A program made the position numbers and the translations under genes. From assembly GCF_003967515.1 (NCBI RefSeq), contig NZ_BIFQ01000001.1, positions 3,162,001 to 3,226,000 of the forward strand: 64,000 nt of DNA, read 5' to 3'. Numbering within the stretch: position 1 is the stretch's first letter; each line of letters opens with the position of its first letter. The notes beneath the pieces were generated by a model, which ran no database searches, was not told the origin of the DNA, and saw only the letters and a program-made list of their open reading frames with translations. The stretch comes from Dictyobacter aurantiacus (GTDB taxonomy: Bacteria; Chloroflexota; Ktedonobacteria; Ktedonobacterales; Ktedonobacteraceae). Shown one piece after another: positions 45,888 through 55,720 of this stretch.

Positions 45888-46118
45888 TAAAGCTCCCCAA
45901 TGATTTATCGATGTCGTGCGACACATCGTTATAATATTTTATATACCCTTTGTATGATAGCACTCCTGACGGTGAGTTTTGAAGATAGCGATGGATGATA
46001 AATTGCCTGTCGATTCAGAAACCATTCGGTTGAGTCTTGCGTAATCAAAGTATCCAGAATGATTATATTCCTTAAGGAATAGATACGCATGTATTATATA
46101 AATGGCGAGGTGGAAGAC

Positions 46119-46952
46119 ATGAAGCAGGAGAAGCCCGTTAACGAGCAGTTGCAAGAGAATATGCAAGAGACGGTGGAAAAGGTTCAGCAAGAAGTGACCG
46201 AGAGCCGTTCGCCGTGGTACATGGTGTCGCGGCGGGCTCAATTTCTGATCGTAGCCTATCTGATTATTTTTGCCGCTTTTTCATTACTGGCCTGGTTTGT
46301 GCATGTTCATCCTATTCTGTCTGTAGACGTGACGATTACAAAGGAGTTTCAGGAAAACAAAAATCCTATTCTGAATGGATTGATGATCGCGGTAAGTTTT
46401 CTGGGCAACCAGCCGATACTTTTCTTTGCCCTCATTATATTGACCGCGCTGGCTTTCTGGGTAGTGCGCTTACGTCTGGAAGCCCTCTTTGTGGTTGGTC
46501 TCTCGATAGTTTCTACAGTTCTGAATCTGCTGCTCAAATATATTGTCAGTCGGCCGCGTCCAACCGCTAACCTGGTAGATGTTTTCCAACGGGCGACCGG
46601 GCAGAGCTTTCCCAGCGGTCACGTCATGTCATATGTAGCCTTTTGGGGATTAATCTTCTCGCTGGGGTTAATTTTGTTTAGAAGGGATCGCTGGTGGAAC
46701 TATGTTCTGCTAATTGTGCCCGCCTTCTTTGTCGTTATGGTTGGTCCCTCACGCATCTACCTGGGAGACCACTGGGCCAGTGATGTACTGGGTGGCTACA
46801 TGTTTGGTGGACTGTTGCTAGGATTGGCGCTCTGGCTTTACATGTTTTTGAAGAGCCGTGGCATACTAACTCCACTGCTGAACAATCCAAAGGAGCATCT
46901 GTTCGGGTCCCGTTCCTCCTCTCACAACGCTCATCGCTCCGCGAGTTCATAA
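46119..46952 (+). CDS. PAP2-superfamily membrane phosphatase
   Basis: 277 residues. After a Gln/Glu-rich helical N-terminus (about 35 residues) there are five or six transmembrane helices. The three PAP2 motifs are complete: KYIVSRPRP, PSGH (SFPSGHVMSY) and SRIYLGDHWASD. It probably dephosphorylates a lipid such as phosphatidate or undecaprenyl diphosphate on the outer membrane face. ATG 46119 follows GAGGTGGA; an ATG ten codons upstream is an alternative. Confidence 0.92.
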   Translation: MKQEKPVNEQLQENMQETVEKVQQEVTESRSPWYMVSRRAQFLIVAYLIIFAAFSLLAWFVHVHPILSVDVTITKEFQENKNPILNGLMIAVSFLGNQPILFFALIILTALAFWVVRLRLEALFVVGLSIVSTVLNLLLKYIVSRPRPTANLVDVFQRATGQSFPSGHVMSYVAFWGLIFSLGLILFRRDRWWNYVLLIVPAFFVVMVGPSRIYLGDHWASDVLGGYMFGGLLLGLALWLYMFLKSRGILTPLLNNPKEHLFGSRSSSHNAHRSASS

Positions 46953-46988
46953 GCGTAAATAGCATACAAGCCTTGTCAAAGATGAAAT

Positions 46989-47030
46989 AAAGCCGCGACC
47001 CCGTCAATTTTAAGACGGGGTCGCGGCTTT
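46989..47030. terminator. Bidirectional terminator
   Basis: AAAGCCGCGACCCCGTC and its exact complement form a 17-bp stem with an AT-rich loop and a T-run on both sides, between convergent genes. Confidence 0.88.
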
Positions 47031-47051
47031 ATCTGACATATAGTGTGGCAA

Positions 47052-47876
47052 TTAAAGATTGGTAGCGGGCGTATCTTCAGATTTATCCTGCGCCTGCTCC
47101 TCATCTTTCTCGCCTGCCTGCTGGTTATCTGATGTATGGATGTTGTGCGCGGTTGGATGGCGGGGAGAGGTATCAGCGTGATCGTCGGAATCCTCCTGAT
47201 TGGGCTCTTCCAGCGATGGCTGGGTATGCTTTTCCACTACCGTAGGCTTATTTTTGGCCTCTTCCTCGATTGCTTGCGCTACCTCCTCGCGTATCAGAGG
47301 AGGTGGCCAGGAATGCTCATCTTTTGTCTCGACGGGCATGCTCCCCTCACCGGATTGAATGGTAACATCTTCAGCTGATGGGTTGGTGGTAGACTCGGTT
47401 GTGTCGGAAAGCTCATTTCCTCCTTCAACCGGTTCCAGGGAAGAGAGATGAAACGCCTCAACATCTGTATCGTTATGATATGAGTCGCCGGAATCGATCG
47501 CCTGGATGTTATCTGCAGATGGAGCAAACTGCTCTACATTCCCGGCCTCAGCGCCCTTAGATAGCTTGTTTGCTTTGTTCTTGTTATTAGTCTTATTATT
47601 TTTGTCGGCCTTATCGTTTTTGCCTGCTTTATCAGGTGTGGAGGGCATCGACATCTGGAGGTGAGATAACTTACCCTCAAGGTCATGGAGACGCTCGTTG
47701 CGCGTTTTTAAATCATCCTGGGACTTATGAATTTTCTTCTCAACTTTTCGCACATCTTTTTTCGCCTGCTCCACTTTGAGCATCAATTTTGCCTCTTTTT
47801 TAGCTAGCTTCTTGCGTTGCTTCAGGGTATCATTCTGTGAGGTTGCTGGTGCATCGGGAATTTGTGTCTTTGCCAT
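47052..47876 (-). CDS. Hypothetical coiled-coil and acidic low-complexity protein
   Basis: 274 residues. A Lys/Glu-rich coiled coil covers about residues 18-75 (KKLAKKEAKLMLKVEQAKKD and following). An Asn/Lys stretch (KNDKADKNNKTNNKNKANK) and a long acidic, disordered C-terminus follow. There is no membrane segment or enzyme motif. AGAAGGATAAG precedes the ATG. It could be a structural or DNA-associated protein, but nothing establishes that. Confidence 0.7.
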   Translation of the reverse strand: MAKTQIPDAPATSQNDTLKQRKKLAKKEAKLMLKVEQAKKDVRKVEKKIHKSQDDLKTRNERLHDLEGKLSHLQMSMPSTPDKAGKNDKADKNNKTNNKNKANKLSKGAEAGNVEQFAPSADNIQAIDSGDSYHNDTDVEAFHLSSLEPVEGGNELSDTTESTTNPSAEDVTIQSGEGSMPVETKDEHSWPPPLIREEVAQAIEEEAKNKPTVVEKHTQPSLEEPNQEDSDDHADTSPRHPTAHNIHTSDNQQAGEKDEEQAQDKSEDTPATNL

Positions 47877-48153
47877 GGTCTTATCCTTCTCTAGCTACAA
47901 TGCCTGAACTGCAATAGAAGATATGCTCTATGCGTTGTATTGGGCACGAACACAAGCTCGTTCTCGCTTCACTCTTATCCTTAAGCGTAGGACTTTTGAT
48001 ACGTTTATGGGTAGGAGCTTGAGAGACCCTGGATTTATCGGTTCATGAGGTGAAATTATATTTTATAAGTATACAACATTGCCTGCTAAAAATGAGGTAT
48101 GCTTTTGTGATAGACTCAGAAAAGCTTTAGAAGGAGGAACGCAAGTTTCAGAT

Positions 48154-48636
48154 ATGGATGTTAATGATACGACGGATTATCAACGTTGTTTTGCCTGTGG
48201 ACAGAATAATCCTTCCGGTCTGCATATGACATTTCACATTGAGAACGATACTGTGGTCTCTGATTTCCGACCTCGTGAGGAGCACCAGGGTTTTCCGGGT
48301 GTGATCCATGGTGGGATTATCGCCACCGTTCTGGACGAGGCATTAAATCGCGCTTCTGTGCTGGCTGAAAAGCCAACCTGGACTATGACGGGACGCTTAG
48401 ATGTGCGCTACCGGCGCTACGTCCCTTACGGTCCCTTACTGCGTGTGAGAGCTTCTTTAAGCTCGCAGCGCGGCCGCATGGTGCAGGCCAATGGAAAGCT
48501 TACCCTGGCGGACAATGAGAGCATGGTGCTGGCGGAAGCGCAGGGGACATTCATGGCCCTGACGCCAGAGATGCTGGATACCGTCATGCAGGACTATCCA
48601 GGCATGCGTGCTTTTTTTGAGGGTGGGCAAGGGTAA
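48154..48636 (+). CDS. PaaI-family hotdog thioesterase
   Basis: 160 residues. YQRCFACGQNNPSGLHM at the N-terminus and GFPGVIHGGIIATVLDEALNRA, with the family's HGG motif and the catalytic Asp/Glu region, identify a 4HBT/PaaI-type acyl-CoA thioesterase. ATG 48154 starts the conserved part. AAGGAGG lies 16 bases upstream, further than usual, so an alternative start between them is possible. Substrate unknown. Confidence 0.85.
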   Translation: MDVNDTTDYQRCFACGQNNPSGLHMTFHIENDTVVSDFRPREEHQGFPGVIHGGIIATVLDEALNRASVLAEKPTWTMTGRLDVRYRRYVPYGPLLRVRASLSSQRGRMVQANGKLTLADNESMVLAEAQGTFMALTPEMLDTVMQDYPGMRAFFEGGQG

Positions 48637-48664
48637 GTCGCGGAACACCGCATAGGTTCGCACA

Positions 48665-48709
48665 AGAAACGAGAGCCCCCGTCCTGCTAGAACAGGGGCT
48701 CTCGTTTCT
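48665..48709. terminator. Bidirectional terminator between thioesterase and ftsH
   Basis: AGAAACGAGAGCCCC pairs exactly with GGGGCTCTCGTTTCT. Confidence 0.85.
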
Positions 48710-48721
48710 CAATGAAACTAT

Positions 48722-50755
48722 TTACTGGATCTCTGGTGGAACCACCGGTTCGCTGGGAGGAAGTGGGGGAGCAAGGGCCGTTACAGCCTGCTGTCCTACC
48801 TGGTATTGAGACTGCGCAATCGGGGCGCCTGTCTCTTCCATAATAGCGTGCAGTTGTTTCACATCGATGGTCTCATAGCGGCGTAGATCCTGAGCGATAC
48901 GATCCAGGGTCGCACGATACGTTGTCAGCAGATTGACCGCCTCCTCGTAGGAGGTGCGTACGATGCGATCTACTTCCTCATCGATGACCTGTGCTGTCTC
49001 TTCGCTATAATCGGTTGGCGCGCCGGTATCGCCGCCGCCCGAGAACGGATTTTCACGTTCGCTAAATGAGACCGTGCCCAGGCGTTCGCTCATGCCCCAG
49101 CGTGTCACCATCTGACGCGCGATCTGCGTCACCCGCTGCAGGTCATTCTCCGCGCCGGTAGTGACCCGATTAAAGATCACCTTCTCGGCGGCGCGGCCAC
49201 CCAGGGCGGTCACGATGCGCGCCAGCAGATACTCCTTCGAGTAGTTGTAGCGATCGTCCAGAGGCGTATACATGGTCACACCCAGAGCCTGTCCACGCGG
49301 CACAATTGTCACCTTGGTCACGGGATCGGTCCCCTCAAGCAGGAGGCCGGTCAGGGCATGTCCACCTTCGTGATAGGCGGTGACATTTAGATCCTCATCA
49401 CTGAGCACCAGAGGACGCTCGGCTCCCAACAGGATCTTATCCAAAGCCTCATCGAAGCAGCGCTGATCCACGTTGTCGCGGTTGCGGCGAGCAGCCAGCA
49501 GGGCCGCCTCATTCACGAGGTTGGCCAGGTCGGCACCAACCATACCGGTGGTAGAGCGAGCCACCGTGACCAGATTGACATCGCTGGCCAGAGGAACTTT
49601 GCGGCTATGGATTTTCAAGATCGCCAGGCGACCATTCCAGTCAGGGCGATCGACGGTCACGCGGCGATCGAAACGACCGGGACGCAGCAGCGCCTGGTCC
49701 AGACCATCCGGCCGGTTTGTGGCGGCGATGACTACCACAGCCTGACGGGCATCGAAGCCATCCATCTCCACCAGCAGCTGGTTCAGGGTCTGCTCACGTT
49801 CATCATTGGTATTGATGCTGGAGCCACGCTGACGACCGACGGCATCGATCTCATCAATAAAGATGATGCTGGGGGAAGCCTTCTTGGCCTGCTCGAACAG
49901 GTCACGCACGCGACTGGCGCCAACACCGACCAGCACCTCGACGAACTCGGAGCCTGACATCGAGAAGAACGGCACACCGGCCTCACCGGCCACGGCACGC
50001 GCCAGCAGGGTTTTACCGGTTCCGGGAGGGCCCACCAGCAGCACGCCTCGCGGGATCTTACCACCCAGGCGCTGGAACTTCTGGGGCGTCTTCAGGAACT
50101 CAACCACTTCCTGCAATTCATATTTAGACTCATCGACACCGGCGACATCCGCGAAGGTCGTACTCGGGCGATCTTCCAGAATCACTTTCGCGCGGCTCTT
50201 ACCGAAGCTAAAGATGCCTTGCTGGCCCTGCGACGATCGGCGCGTAAAGAAGAAGAAAAGCGCGATCAAGCCGACCCACGGCAAGATATTGATCGCCAGA
50301 CTGAGCCAGATCGAATTATCCTGTGGAGGCTGATACTTAAAAGTCACATTATGGTTATAGAGCAACTGCGACAACTGCGGATCGCCGTTGGGCAGCTGGT
50401 AGGTATGAAACTGCTTATTATCCTTTACCGGCTGCTGAAACGTACCAACGATATCGGACGACCCAATAATAGTCACATCCTTGACATTGTTGGCTTGAAT
50501 TTGATTAATGAAATCGGTGTACGACAACTCTTGGCGTTGTGTGTTGCCACCGGTTCCAAAGTTATTGCTGAAGATACTATATATGTACAAGGCAAGCATA
50601 ATACCAACAAGGGCGAGCAGCCACTTATTGAGATTATTCGATGGTCGTTGCTGAGGCGTTTGCCCGTTCGGTCGACCTGTAGGGCCAGGACGCGTTTGCT
50701 GTTGCCTATCGTTGCCGTTTTGTAGCCAGTACACATTCTCCGGCGGTTTTTCCAT
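48722..50755 (-). CDS. ftsH: ATP-dependent zinc metalloprotease FtsH
   Basis: 677 residues. A 40-residue Gln/Pro-rich cytoplasmic lead is followed by TM1 (44-62), a periplasmic-type domain (70-148) and TM2 (149-170). The AAA+ module has Walker A GPPGTGKT (242-249), Walker [12 protein letters not shown] and the SRH region [21 protein letters not shown]. The M41 protease domain has the zinc site H462-E463-G-G-H466, where most FtsH proteins have HEAGH. It degrades membrane and regulatory proteins as a hexamer. It is a single gene with a weak ribosome site. Confidence 0.97.
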   Translation of the reverse strand: MEKPPENVYWLQNGNDRQQQTRPGPTGRPNGQTPQQRPSNNLNKWLLALVGIMLALYIYSIFSNNFGTGGNTQRQELSYTDFINQIQANNVKDVTIIGSSDIVGTFQQPVKDNKQFHTYQLPNGDPQLSQLLYNHNVTFKYQPPQDNSIWLSLAINILPWVGLIALFFFFTRRSSQGQQGIFSFGKSRAKVILEDRPSTTFADVAGVDESKYELQEVVEFLKTPQKFQRLGGKIPRGVLLVGPPGTGKTLLARAVAGEAGVPFFSMSGSEFVEVLVGVGASRVRDLFEQAKKASPSIIFIDEIDAVGRQRGSSINTNDEREQTLNQLLVEMDGFDARQAVVVIAATNRPDGLDQALLRPGRFDRRVTVDRPDWNGRLAILKIHSRKVPLASDVNLVTVARSTTGMVGADLANLVNEAALLAARRNRDNVDQRCFDEALDKILLGAERPLVLSDEDLNVTAYHEGGHALTGLLLEGTDPVTKVTIVPRGQALGVTMYTPLDDRYNYSKEYLLARIVTALGGRAAEKVIFNRVTTGAENDLQRVTQIARQMVTRWGMSERLGTVSFSERENPFSGGGDTGAPTDYSEETAQVIDEEVDRIVRTSYEEAVNLLTTYRATLDRIAQDLRRYETIDVKQLHAIMEETGAPIAQSQYQVGQQAVTALAPPLPPSEPVVPPEIQ

Positions 50756-51491
50756 TGCAAATTACCTGCTTTCTTGGCCCTTGACATGCAATACCACTGT
50801 AGTTTGTATGCATAAGGAGAATACTATAGGCCTTTTTTGGTAACACCCCATATTATATCTCACTGCTAGCAGAAATGCATCACTTAGCATTGTTTTGCAT
50901 TCAGCCGCCGCCATGGACGACGGTGGATGAATGAGAGAGGGTGGCGCAGGCAGATGATTTTCCCGCATCTTCGACACACACCCCGGCAGGGGGACTTATG
51001 TCCCTTTCAAGTATAGGGTTTTCCAGGGCCTTGCCCCTTGAACCCTCTTGTGCCGCCTGACGGCGGCGCAAGGAGAGGGAAAATCAAGGGGCACCCCTGA
51101 AACCCCGCCATGGGCTGCCGCCTCTGGACCCCGCTCCAAAAAAACTATACCAGTAAGGACTTATATCCCCCTGTCTGCTATAAGGTTCGGGCTATAAGTG
51201 ATGGTTTTGTGTATAAGACGCACCAGGGTCGTATTTCCGATACATATTCACTGGTGATTATGATTACTCGACTGTAATACGCTGGATATGGCGATGTGTT
51301 GCAGGTAAGCCGGGGCAAGCCTGGCACCTATGGAGGAACATGGGCGCCCAGGAGAGGAAAAGCCGGAGTGAGCCCGGCACTTACGTGAGGGGATTTTTAA
51401 ATCTGGTTGGTCGGGTGATAATATTGGGTAATGGTTTATATGTTGCGATAGCTTATTAAAGCAATGGGTTGAAAGGATAGGAATAAGGTTC
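50756..51491. other. Intergenic region without a gene
   Basis: 736 bases. G/C-rich low-complexity strings (CCTTGCCCC, AAGGGGCA, GGCGGCGC) near 50990-51140 resemble the 32.92-kb stretch, and two copies of the short dispersed repeat lie at 51307-51385. Open frames on the minus strand lack ribosome sites and recognisable products. Confidence 0.5.
51307..51385 (+). repeat. Two copies of the short dispersed repeat
   Basis: AAGCCGGGGCAAGCCTGGCA continuing CCTATGG (51307-51333), and AGCCGGAGTGAGCCCGGCA continuing CTTACG (51361-51385), upstream of merB. Confidence 0.5.
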
Positions 51492-52133
51492 ATGCAGGGA
51501 ATTTCGGATGTGGCATTAATCGATGCATTGACTGAACGTTTACGGGCCAGTTGCCGTGGATATACAAAGCTGTGGCTTGAGTTATTGCGTTTGTTGGGCC
51601 AGGGGAGCGCGGTTGAGCCGGGTAGGCTGGCTGAGGTAATGGGTATGACTGAGGAAGCGTTGCTTGAGCAGCTTAAGGAGTTGCCGAAAATTGAGTACAA
51701 TGCTAGTGGCCAGGTGGTGGCGGCAGGAATATCCTTGTTGCCAACCAAACATCATTTTCTGGTACAGGGACACGAGCTCTTTACCTGGTGCGCCTTTGAT
51801 AGCCTGGCCTACCCGGTTATTTTGCAGCAGCCAGTACAGGTTGCTTCGAGCTGTCCTATCACCAACGAGATAATCAGGTTGCGCGTGACGCCCGATGGCC
51901 TGAAAGATGTTGAGCCCGAGGGCGCCTATATCGCGATCGCATTGCCTTCGGCCAATGAGATGTGCAGTGATATTCGGACCAGTTTTTGTAATCAGACGCA
52001 CTTCTTCACGTCCGAGCAGGCGGCGCGGCAGTGGGTTCAGACGCATACCAACGCGGTGCCGTTGCCAGTGGGAGAAGCCTATCAGATCGTGCGCCAGGTG
52101 GCCTGGCAGGTCTATTTTGCTCAGGCCATCTAG
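51492..52133 (+). CDS. merB: MerB-like organomercurial lyase
   Basis: 213 residues. An N-terminal winged-helix part (residues 1-80) is followed by the MerB catalytic domain. The known catalytic residues have clear counterparts: Cys100 and Asp103 in FTWCAFDSLAYP (Cys96 and Asp99 of plasmid MerB), Cys121 in VASSC, and Cys166 in SFCNQTHFF (Cys159). The enzyme cleaves carbon-mercury bonds to give Hg(II), normally passed to MerA. No merA, merT, merP or merR is in the window, so it may work with remote genes or on another substrate. ATG 51492 follows AAGG. Confidence 0.85.
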   Translation: MQGISDVALIDALTERLRASCRGYTKLWLELLRLLGQGSAVEPGRLAEVMGMTEEALLEQLKELPKIEYNASGQVVAAGISLLPTKHHFLVQGHELFTWCAFDSLAYPVILQQPVQVASSCPITNEIIRLRVTPDGLKDVEPEGAYIAIALPSANEMCSDIRTSFCNQTHFFTSEQAARQWVQTHTNAVPLPVGEAYQIVRQVAWQVYFAQAI

Positions 52134-52156
52134 CGGGCAAGCCCGGCATCTATGGG
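52133..52156 (+). repeat. Short dispersed repeat abutting merB
   Basis: GCGGGCAAGCCCGGCATCTA continuing TGGG starts at the last base of the merB stop codon. Confidence 0.5.
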
Positions 52157-52215
52157 AACGTGGGCAACCAGGAGCAGGCGATCTGGTGCGAGCCGGACGC
52201 CTGCGGTGCGATCGT

Positions 52216-54021
52216 TTATCCTATAGGCCAGAGCTTGCCGAACCATGATCCGACGATGTGCTCGACGTGATCGGGTTGGCGGGCTGGCAGCGTATCTCCA
52301 CGAATGCGCGCTATCTGGGCCATCGTTTCGCGCCAGACGGCACCGCGCAGAGCCAGGGATGGCCGGGAGCGCATCAGGGCCACCTGCAGCAGCTTATCCA
52401 ATGGTGAATAGAGCCACGGGCGCAGCAGGCGATAGAACTGATAGGATGCCTCCTGGCGTCCCAACTGCAGCCAGGCTGTTATCCAGCCGATGATCTCGGT
52501 TGGCGTCAGCGTCTTGAGGGCCAGGGCGTAGATACGGGGATAATAGCCGGGTGTATTCAGCACGATACGTGTGTAGTCCAGCCAGCTCACGCGGTCCTTA
52601 AAAAAGTCGTTGGTCACGCGGGGACCCAGCTGCTGCAGCACGTGGCAAAAAACGTTCAACGTCTCATTGACCTGCCACGCAGGTTCGACCTGCTCGGGTT
52701 TGGCGATCATAAATTTGCTGAAGGCACGGGCGACGGCCGGAACCGCTTCGGAGGCGCGAATCTGATTTAATTCTGCGGCACTCAGGCAATTGGTGCGCAG
52801 CGCCTGCGCCAGCAGTGTAGTGATCCGCTGCAGATTGCGTACATAGGAGCCGAAGCCACAGAACGTCAAAGGAGACTGGAAGGCGGCCGCGTCTCCCAGC
52901 GAGAGGACGCGATCATAGGCCAGCACTTTGGCCTCTGGCTGCCAGGGCAGAGTAATGTTATAGCCAGCCGGAATAAAACCATAGACTGGTTTCAGAATTT
53001 CAACCGAACTGGTATCCTTATAGTCCGGAAGCAGGGCAAAAAAGTCATCAAAAAGCTCAAGCAGGTCGACGTGGCTGCCCGACTCGGCATAATAGAACAG
53101 GTAGATGGCCACCTGGTCGTCTTTCCCTGGAAACGCCTCCCAGATCAACTGGCGGCTCCGGCGGCTATCTTCCGTTGAGACCAGCACCTCGCCACTGGCA
53201 GGATCGATCTCGTCCGCGGCGTTTCCCTGCTTATAGCCGCGCGCCACCGTGCCCACTGTAGGGCAGACCAGAGAGTAGGGACGGCCACAATTGAGCTGGC
53301 AGGCGATGGGAGAGGTCGAGCCCATACCATCGATCAGCAGGCGCGCCTGATAGCTGTCCGAGTTTCCCAGCTGATCGCTGACATCGACCGTTACATTGTG
53401 GTCCGGTTGCACGGCGCAGCGCACGAAGGTTGTATTGTGCAGGATCAGGTTAGGTGCTCCGTCGCGAGGCCGATGCTCCTGGATCTTGCGTACGCAGAGG
53501 GCGGTCAGCTTCTCCGCGTCGATGGCCACATTCAGCACATCCTTTAGATGCAGTTCGGCCGGGGCGACCCGAATATTGCCGGAATGGAAGCGGACCACGC
53601 CATCCTCGTACTCGCGTTGGATCACCGACTCCAGTTCATCTGTAGTCAGCAGGCCACAATCAAGCAACTCCTGCAGCTCATCCCGCGAGATATTCCATTC
53701 GCGGTGTACCGCGCCGACCGTAAAGCGATCAAAGACCAGGACACGAAAGCCGTAGCGGCGCGTCATCACGGCGGCATGCAATAGATTCAGGCCACCGCCA
53801 GCATAGATGATATCAAAGGTATGGCCGGGCGCCACGAGGGGCCTCTTCTCGCTTACCACGACCTCTGTATAGCTGCGACGCGCTCCCGATAGCAGCATAT
53901 GTTGCCAGCTCGCGTTCAGATCCTGCAGACGCTTCAGATGCAACTCGCCCTGCGGAATGCTGGCGAAGGCGCGGGCGAGATGCGGATAATGATCGGCTAG
54001 CTGCTCGATAGATGTTTGCAT
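52216..54021 (-). CDS. FAD-dependent protein, lycopene-cyclase-like
   Basis: 601 residues. An N-terminal ~65-residue helical part precedes a dinucleotide-binding stretch (FDIIYAGGGLNLLHAAVMTRRYG then VLVFDR). A second FAD signature (VLSLGDAAAFQSPLTFCGFGS, about residue 370-390) is typical of flavoproteins of the lycopene cyclase/geranylgeranyl reductase type. The first Gly of the usual GxGxxG is replaced (YAGGGL). The C-terminal ~190 residues are helical and unassigned. It is last in a three-gene minus-strand operon, three bases after the hydrolase stop codon. The reaction is unknown; a lipid or isoprenoid substrate is a guess. Confidence 0.75.
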   Translation of the reverse strand: MQTSIEQLADHYPHLARAFASIPQGELHLKRLQDLNASWQHMLLSGARRSYTEVVVSEKRPLVAPGHTFDIIYAGGGLNLLHAAVMTRRYGFRVLVFDRFTVGAVHREWNISRDELQELLDCGLLTTDELESVIQREYEDGVVRFHSGNIRVAPAELHLKDVLNVAIDAEKLTALCVRKIQEHRPRDGAPNLILHNTTFVRCAVQPDHNVTVDVSDQLGNSDSYQARLLIDGMGSTSPIACQLNCGRPYSLVCPTVGTVARGYKQGNAADEIDPASGEVLVSTEDSRRSRQLIWEAFPGKDDQVAIYLFYYAESGSHVDLLELFDDFFALLPDYKDTSSVEILKPVYGFIPAGYNITLPWQPEAKVLAYDRVLSLGDAAAFQSPLTFCGFGSYVRNLQRITTLLAQALRTNCLSAAELNQIRASEAVPAVARAFSKFMIAKPEQVEPAWQVNETLNVFCHVLQQLGPRVTNDFFKDRVSWLDYTRIVLNTPGYYPRIYALALKTLTPTEIIGWITAWLQLGRQEASYQFYRLLRPWLYSPLDKLLQVALMRSRPSLALRGAVWRETMAQIARIRGDTLPARQPDHVEHIVGSWFGKLWPIG

Positions 54022-54024
54022 ACG

Positions 54025-54858
54025 TTACTTTTCTTCGTTATTTTTTTCTAAAAATCGTCGAACGGTGGTTACAAAGTCCTGATGCCGATCGCGGCGAATA
54101 CTATGTCCGGCGCCTGCGATATTGATCAGCCTGCCTGCGGGCCATGTCTCAAGGGCCTGACGGGCAACTCCGGGTGTCACGATAGCCCCGCGCACTGGAT
54201 CGCCGGTAATTAGCAGTCCCGGCCGTGGTAATGCGGGGACGATGGCCTTCCATTCGCTGCTGACCTGGTACAGGCCCTGGTTAAATACCTCGACCTGAAA
54301 CTGGCCCTGTGCCTCGGCCCACGTATTTACATCATCTGGCAGCCAGTATGGATTAAAATCGGCCGCATCCTCGATGCGCTCGGACAGTGGCTGCTTCTGC
54401 AACTCGCGCATGTTGGTTGCCCACTGCTCCAAGCCACTTTCCTCCTCACCAGACAGCGGCTCGGTCTCGAAGCCGCGCCATGGCGGGTCCTCAAGCAGCA
54501 CCGAGCGTACCAGTTCTGGATATCTTCTGGTGACGTGGGCAGCCGTATGGGCACCCATCGAATGGCCAAGCAGGGTTACCGGTTGCAATTGCAGGGTCTG
54601 GATAATGGTCGCCACATCAGACACCAGCAGTTCGGTCGTAAAACCGTTGGCAGCCGCTCCTGAGAGACCGTGTCCCCGGGCATCGGGCATCACCACATCA
54701 TAATCAGCCTCCAGCTTTTTAGCCACCGCTGTCCAGCACAGGCCCGCATCGGTGAAGCCATGCAGCAGCAGTAACGGGGGCTTGGTAGCGTCTCCCGTGC
54801 GATAATAGTGCAACCGCACATCATTTGCCTGAACATGATCCTCAAACCAACGTGACAT
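54025..54858 (-). CDS. Alpha/beta-fold hydrolase
   Basis: 277 residues. The nucleophile elbow is LLGHSMGAH (Ser about residue 97), the oxyanion strand LLLLHGFTDAG, and the catalytic His lies in IAGAGHSIRRDR near the C-terminus. PDARGHGLSG is typical of hydrolases active on esters or related small molecules. ATG 54858 follows GAGGAGAAG. It is the middle gene of the operon with the FAD protein (three bases apart) and the methyltransferase (65 bases upstream). Confidence 0.9.
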   Translation of the reverse strand: MSRWFEDHVQANDVRLHYYRTGDATKPPLLLLHGFTDAGLCWTAVAKKLEADYDVVMPDARGHGLSGAAANGFTTELLVSDVATIIQTLQLQPVTLLGHSMGAHTAAHVTRRYPELVRSVLLEDPPWRGFETEPLSGEEESGLEQWATNMRELQKQPLSERIEDAADFNPYWLPDDVNTWAEAQGQFQVEVFNQGLYQVSSEWKAIVPALPRPGLLITGDPVRGAIVTPGVARQALETWPAGRLINIAGAGHSIRRDRHQDFVTTVRRFLEKNNEEK

Positions 54859-54923
54859 AGCTACATCTTCTCCTCGTCAAATAGTGGTTCTGTCAGTATA
54901 CGCTATTTTACCAGAGGATCGTG

Positions 54924-55664
54924 TTAGTGATCGTTATCAGTCGTGTCCGGTTTTTCACCCAGAGTAATAAACACCTGCCAGCGACGGCTATGCACGCGCT
55001 GTGAACGGCGCCGCAAACCAGACTGCTCTAATGGAATGAGTCCTCCAAATGGCATACCGGGTAACTCTTCGGTCGTGAATGCCTCATCGTCCATGATAGT
55101 TGTGGTTGTGCCTGACTGTTTCGGACCGTGCCTGGTACCCGAAAGTGAACGCGGGCCATATACCAGCAGGTGGATAAGGAGTAGCAAAGGTTGCAGGTAG
55201 CCAACGGGTTGCAGGTGCGCGCCCTCAATGATGATCAGGCGGCCGCCCGGACGCAAGACACGCTCAACTTCCGCAATGGTATCGGGATCATAGATATATT
55301 CAGACGGAAACGTGCTCACTACCGTATCAAAGCTATTGGCCGAGAAGGGCAGATGTTGTGCCGAGCCCTGAATCACCCAGGAGGCGGGACCGGCATGGCG
55401 CCGCTGCAGCGTCGCGCGCGCCGCCGCCACCATCTCCGGCGAATGTTCAACCGCCCGGCACATATAGCCGGCCTCCAGTAGATCGGCCAGCAGATCGCCC
55501 AATCCACAGCCCAGTTCCAGAATATCGCGTCCATGGATGCGCGAGAGGACCAGTTTTTGCCAGGTGCGCCACTGGCCTGCGAACGGAACCGTACTGGCGA
55601 AGCGATAGAGATAGCGATTTTTATACAACGTCTCAAAAAGCAATTTACGCAGATTGGGTGTCAT
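54924..55664 (-). CDS. Class I SAM-dependent methyltransferase
   Basis: 246 residues. Motif I is DILELGCGLGDLLADLLE, the acidic residue after strand 2 is in AVEHSPEM, and SFDTVVSTFPSEYIYDPD and VLRPGGRLIIIEG follow. It is of the Methyltransf_11/UbiE type. A hydrophobic stretch (LLLLIHLLVYGP) near residue 170 hints at a lipid-like substrate. ATG 55664 has GAGG nine bases upstream and is preferred over a GTG at 55709. It is the first gene of the operon with the hydrolase and the FAD protein. Confidence 0.85.
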   Translation of the reverse strand: MTPNLRKLLFETLYKNRYLYRFASTVPFAGQWRTWQKLVLSRIHGRDILELGCGLGDLLADLLEAGYMCRAVEHSPEMVAAARATLQRRHAGPASWVIQGSAQHLPFSANSFDTVVSTFPSEYIYDPDTIAEVERVLRPGGRLIIIEGAHLQPVGYLQPLLLLIHLLVYGPRSLSGTRHGPKQSGTTTTIMDDEAFTTEELPGMPFGGLIPLEQSGLRRRSQRVHSRRWQVFITLGEKPDTTDNDH

Positions 55665-55720
55665 AAGCTCTGGCCTCGGATGGTATGGTAAATATGGACA
55701 ATAACTCACTCAATGGGAGC

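Noticed and set aside
51248-51748. 166-codon minus-strand frame overlapping the merB start
   Set aside because: It conflicts with a well-supported MerB frame and crosses two dispersed-repeat copies.
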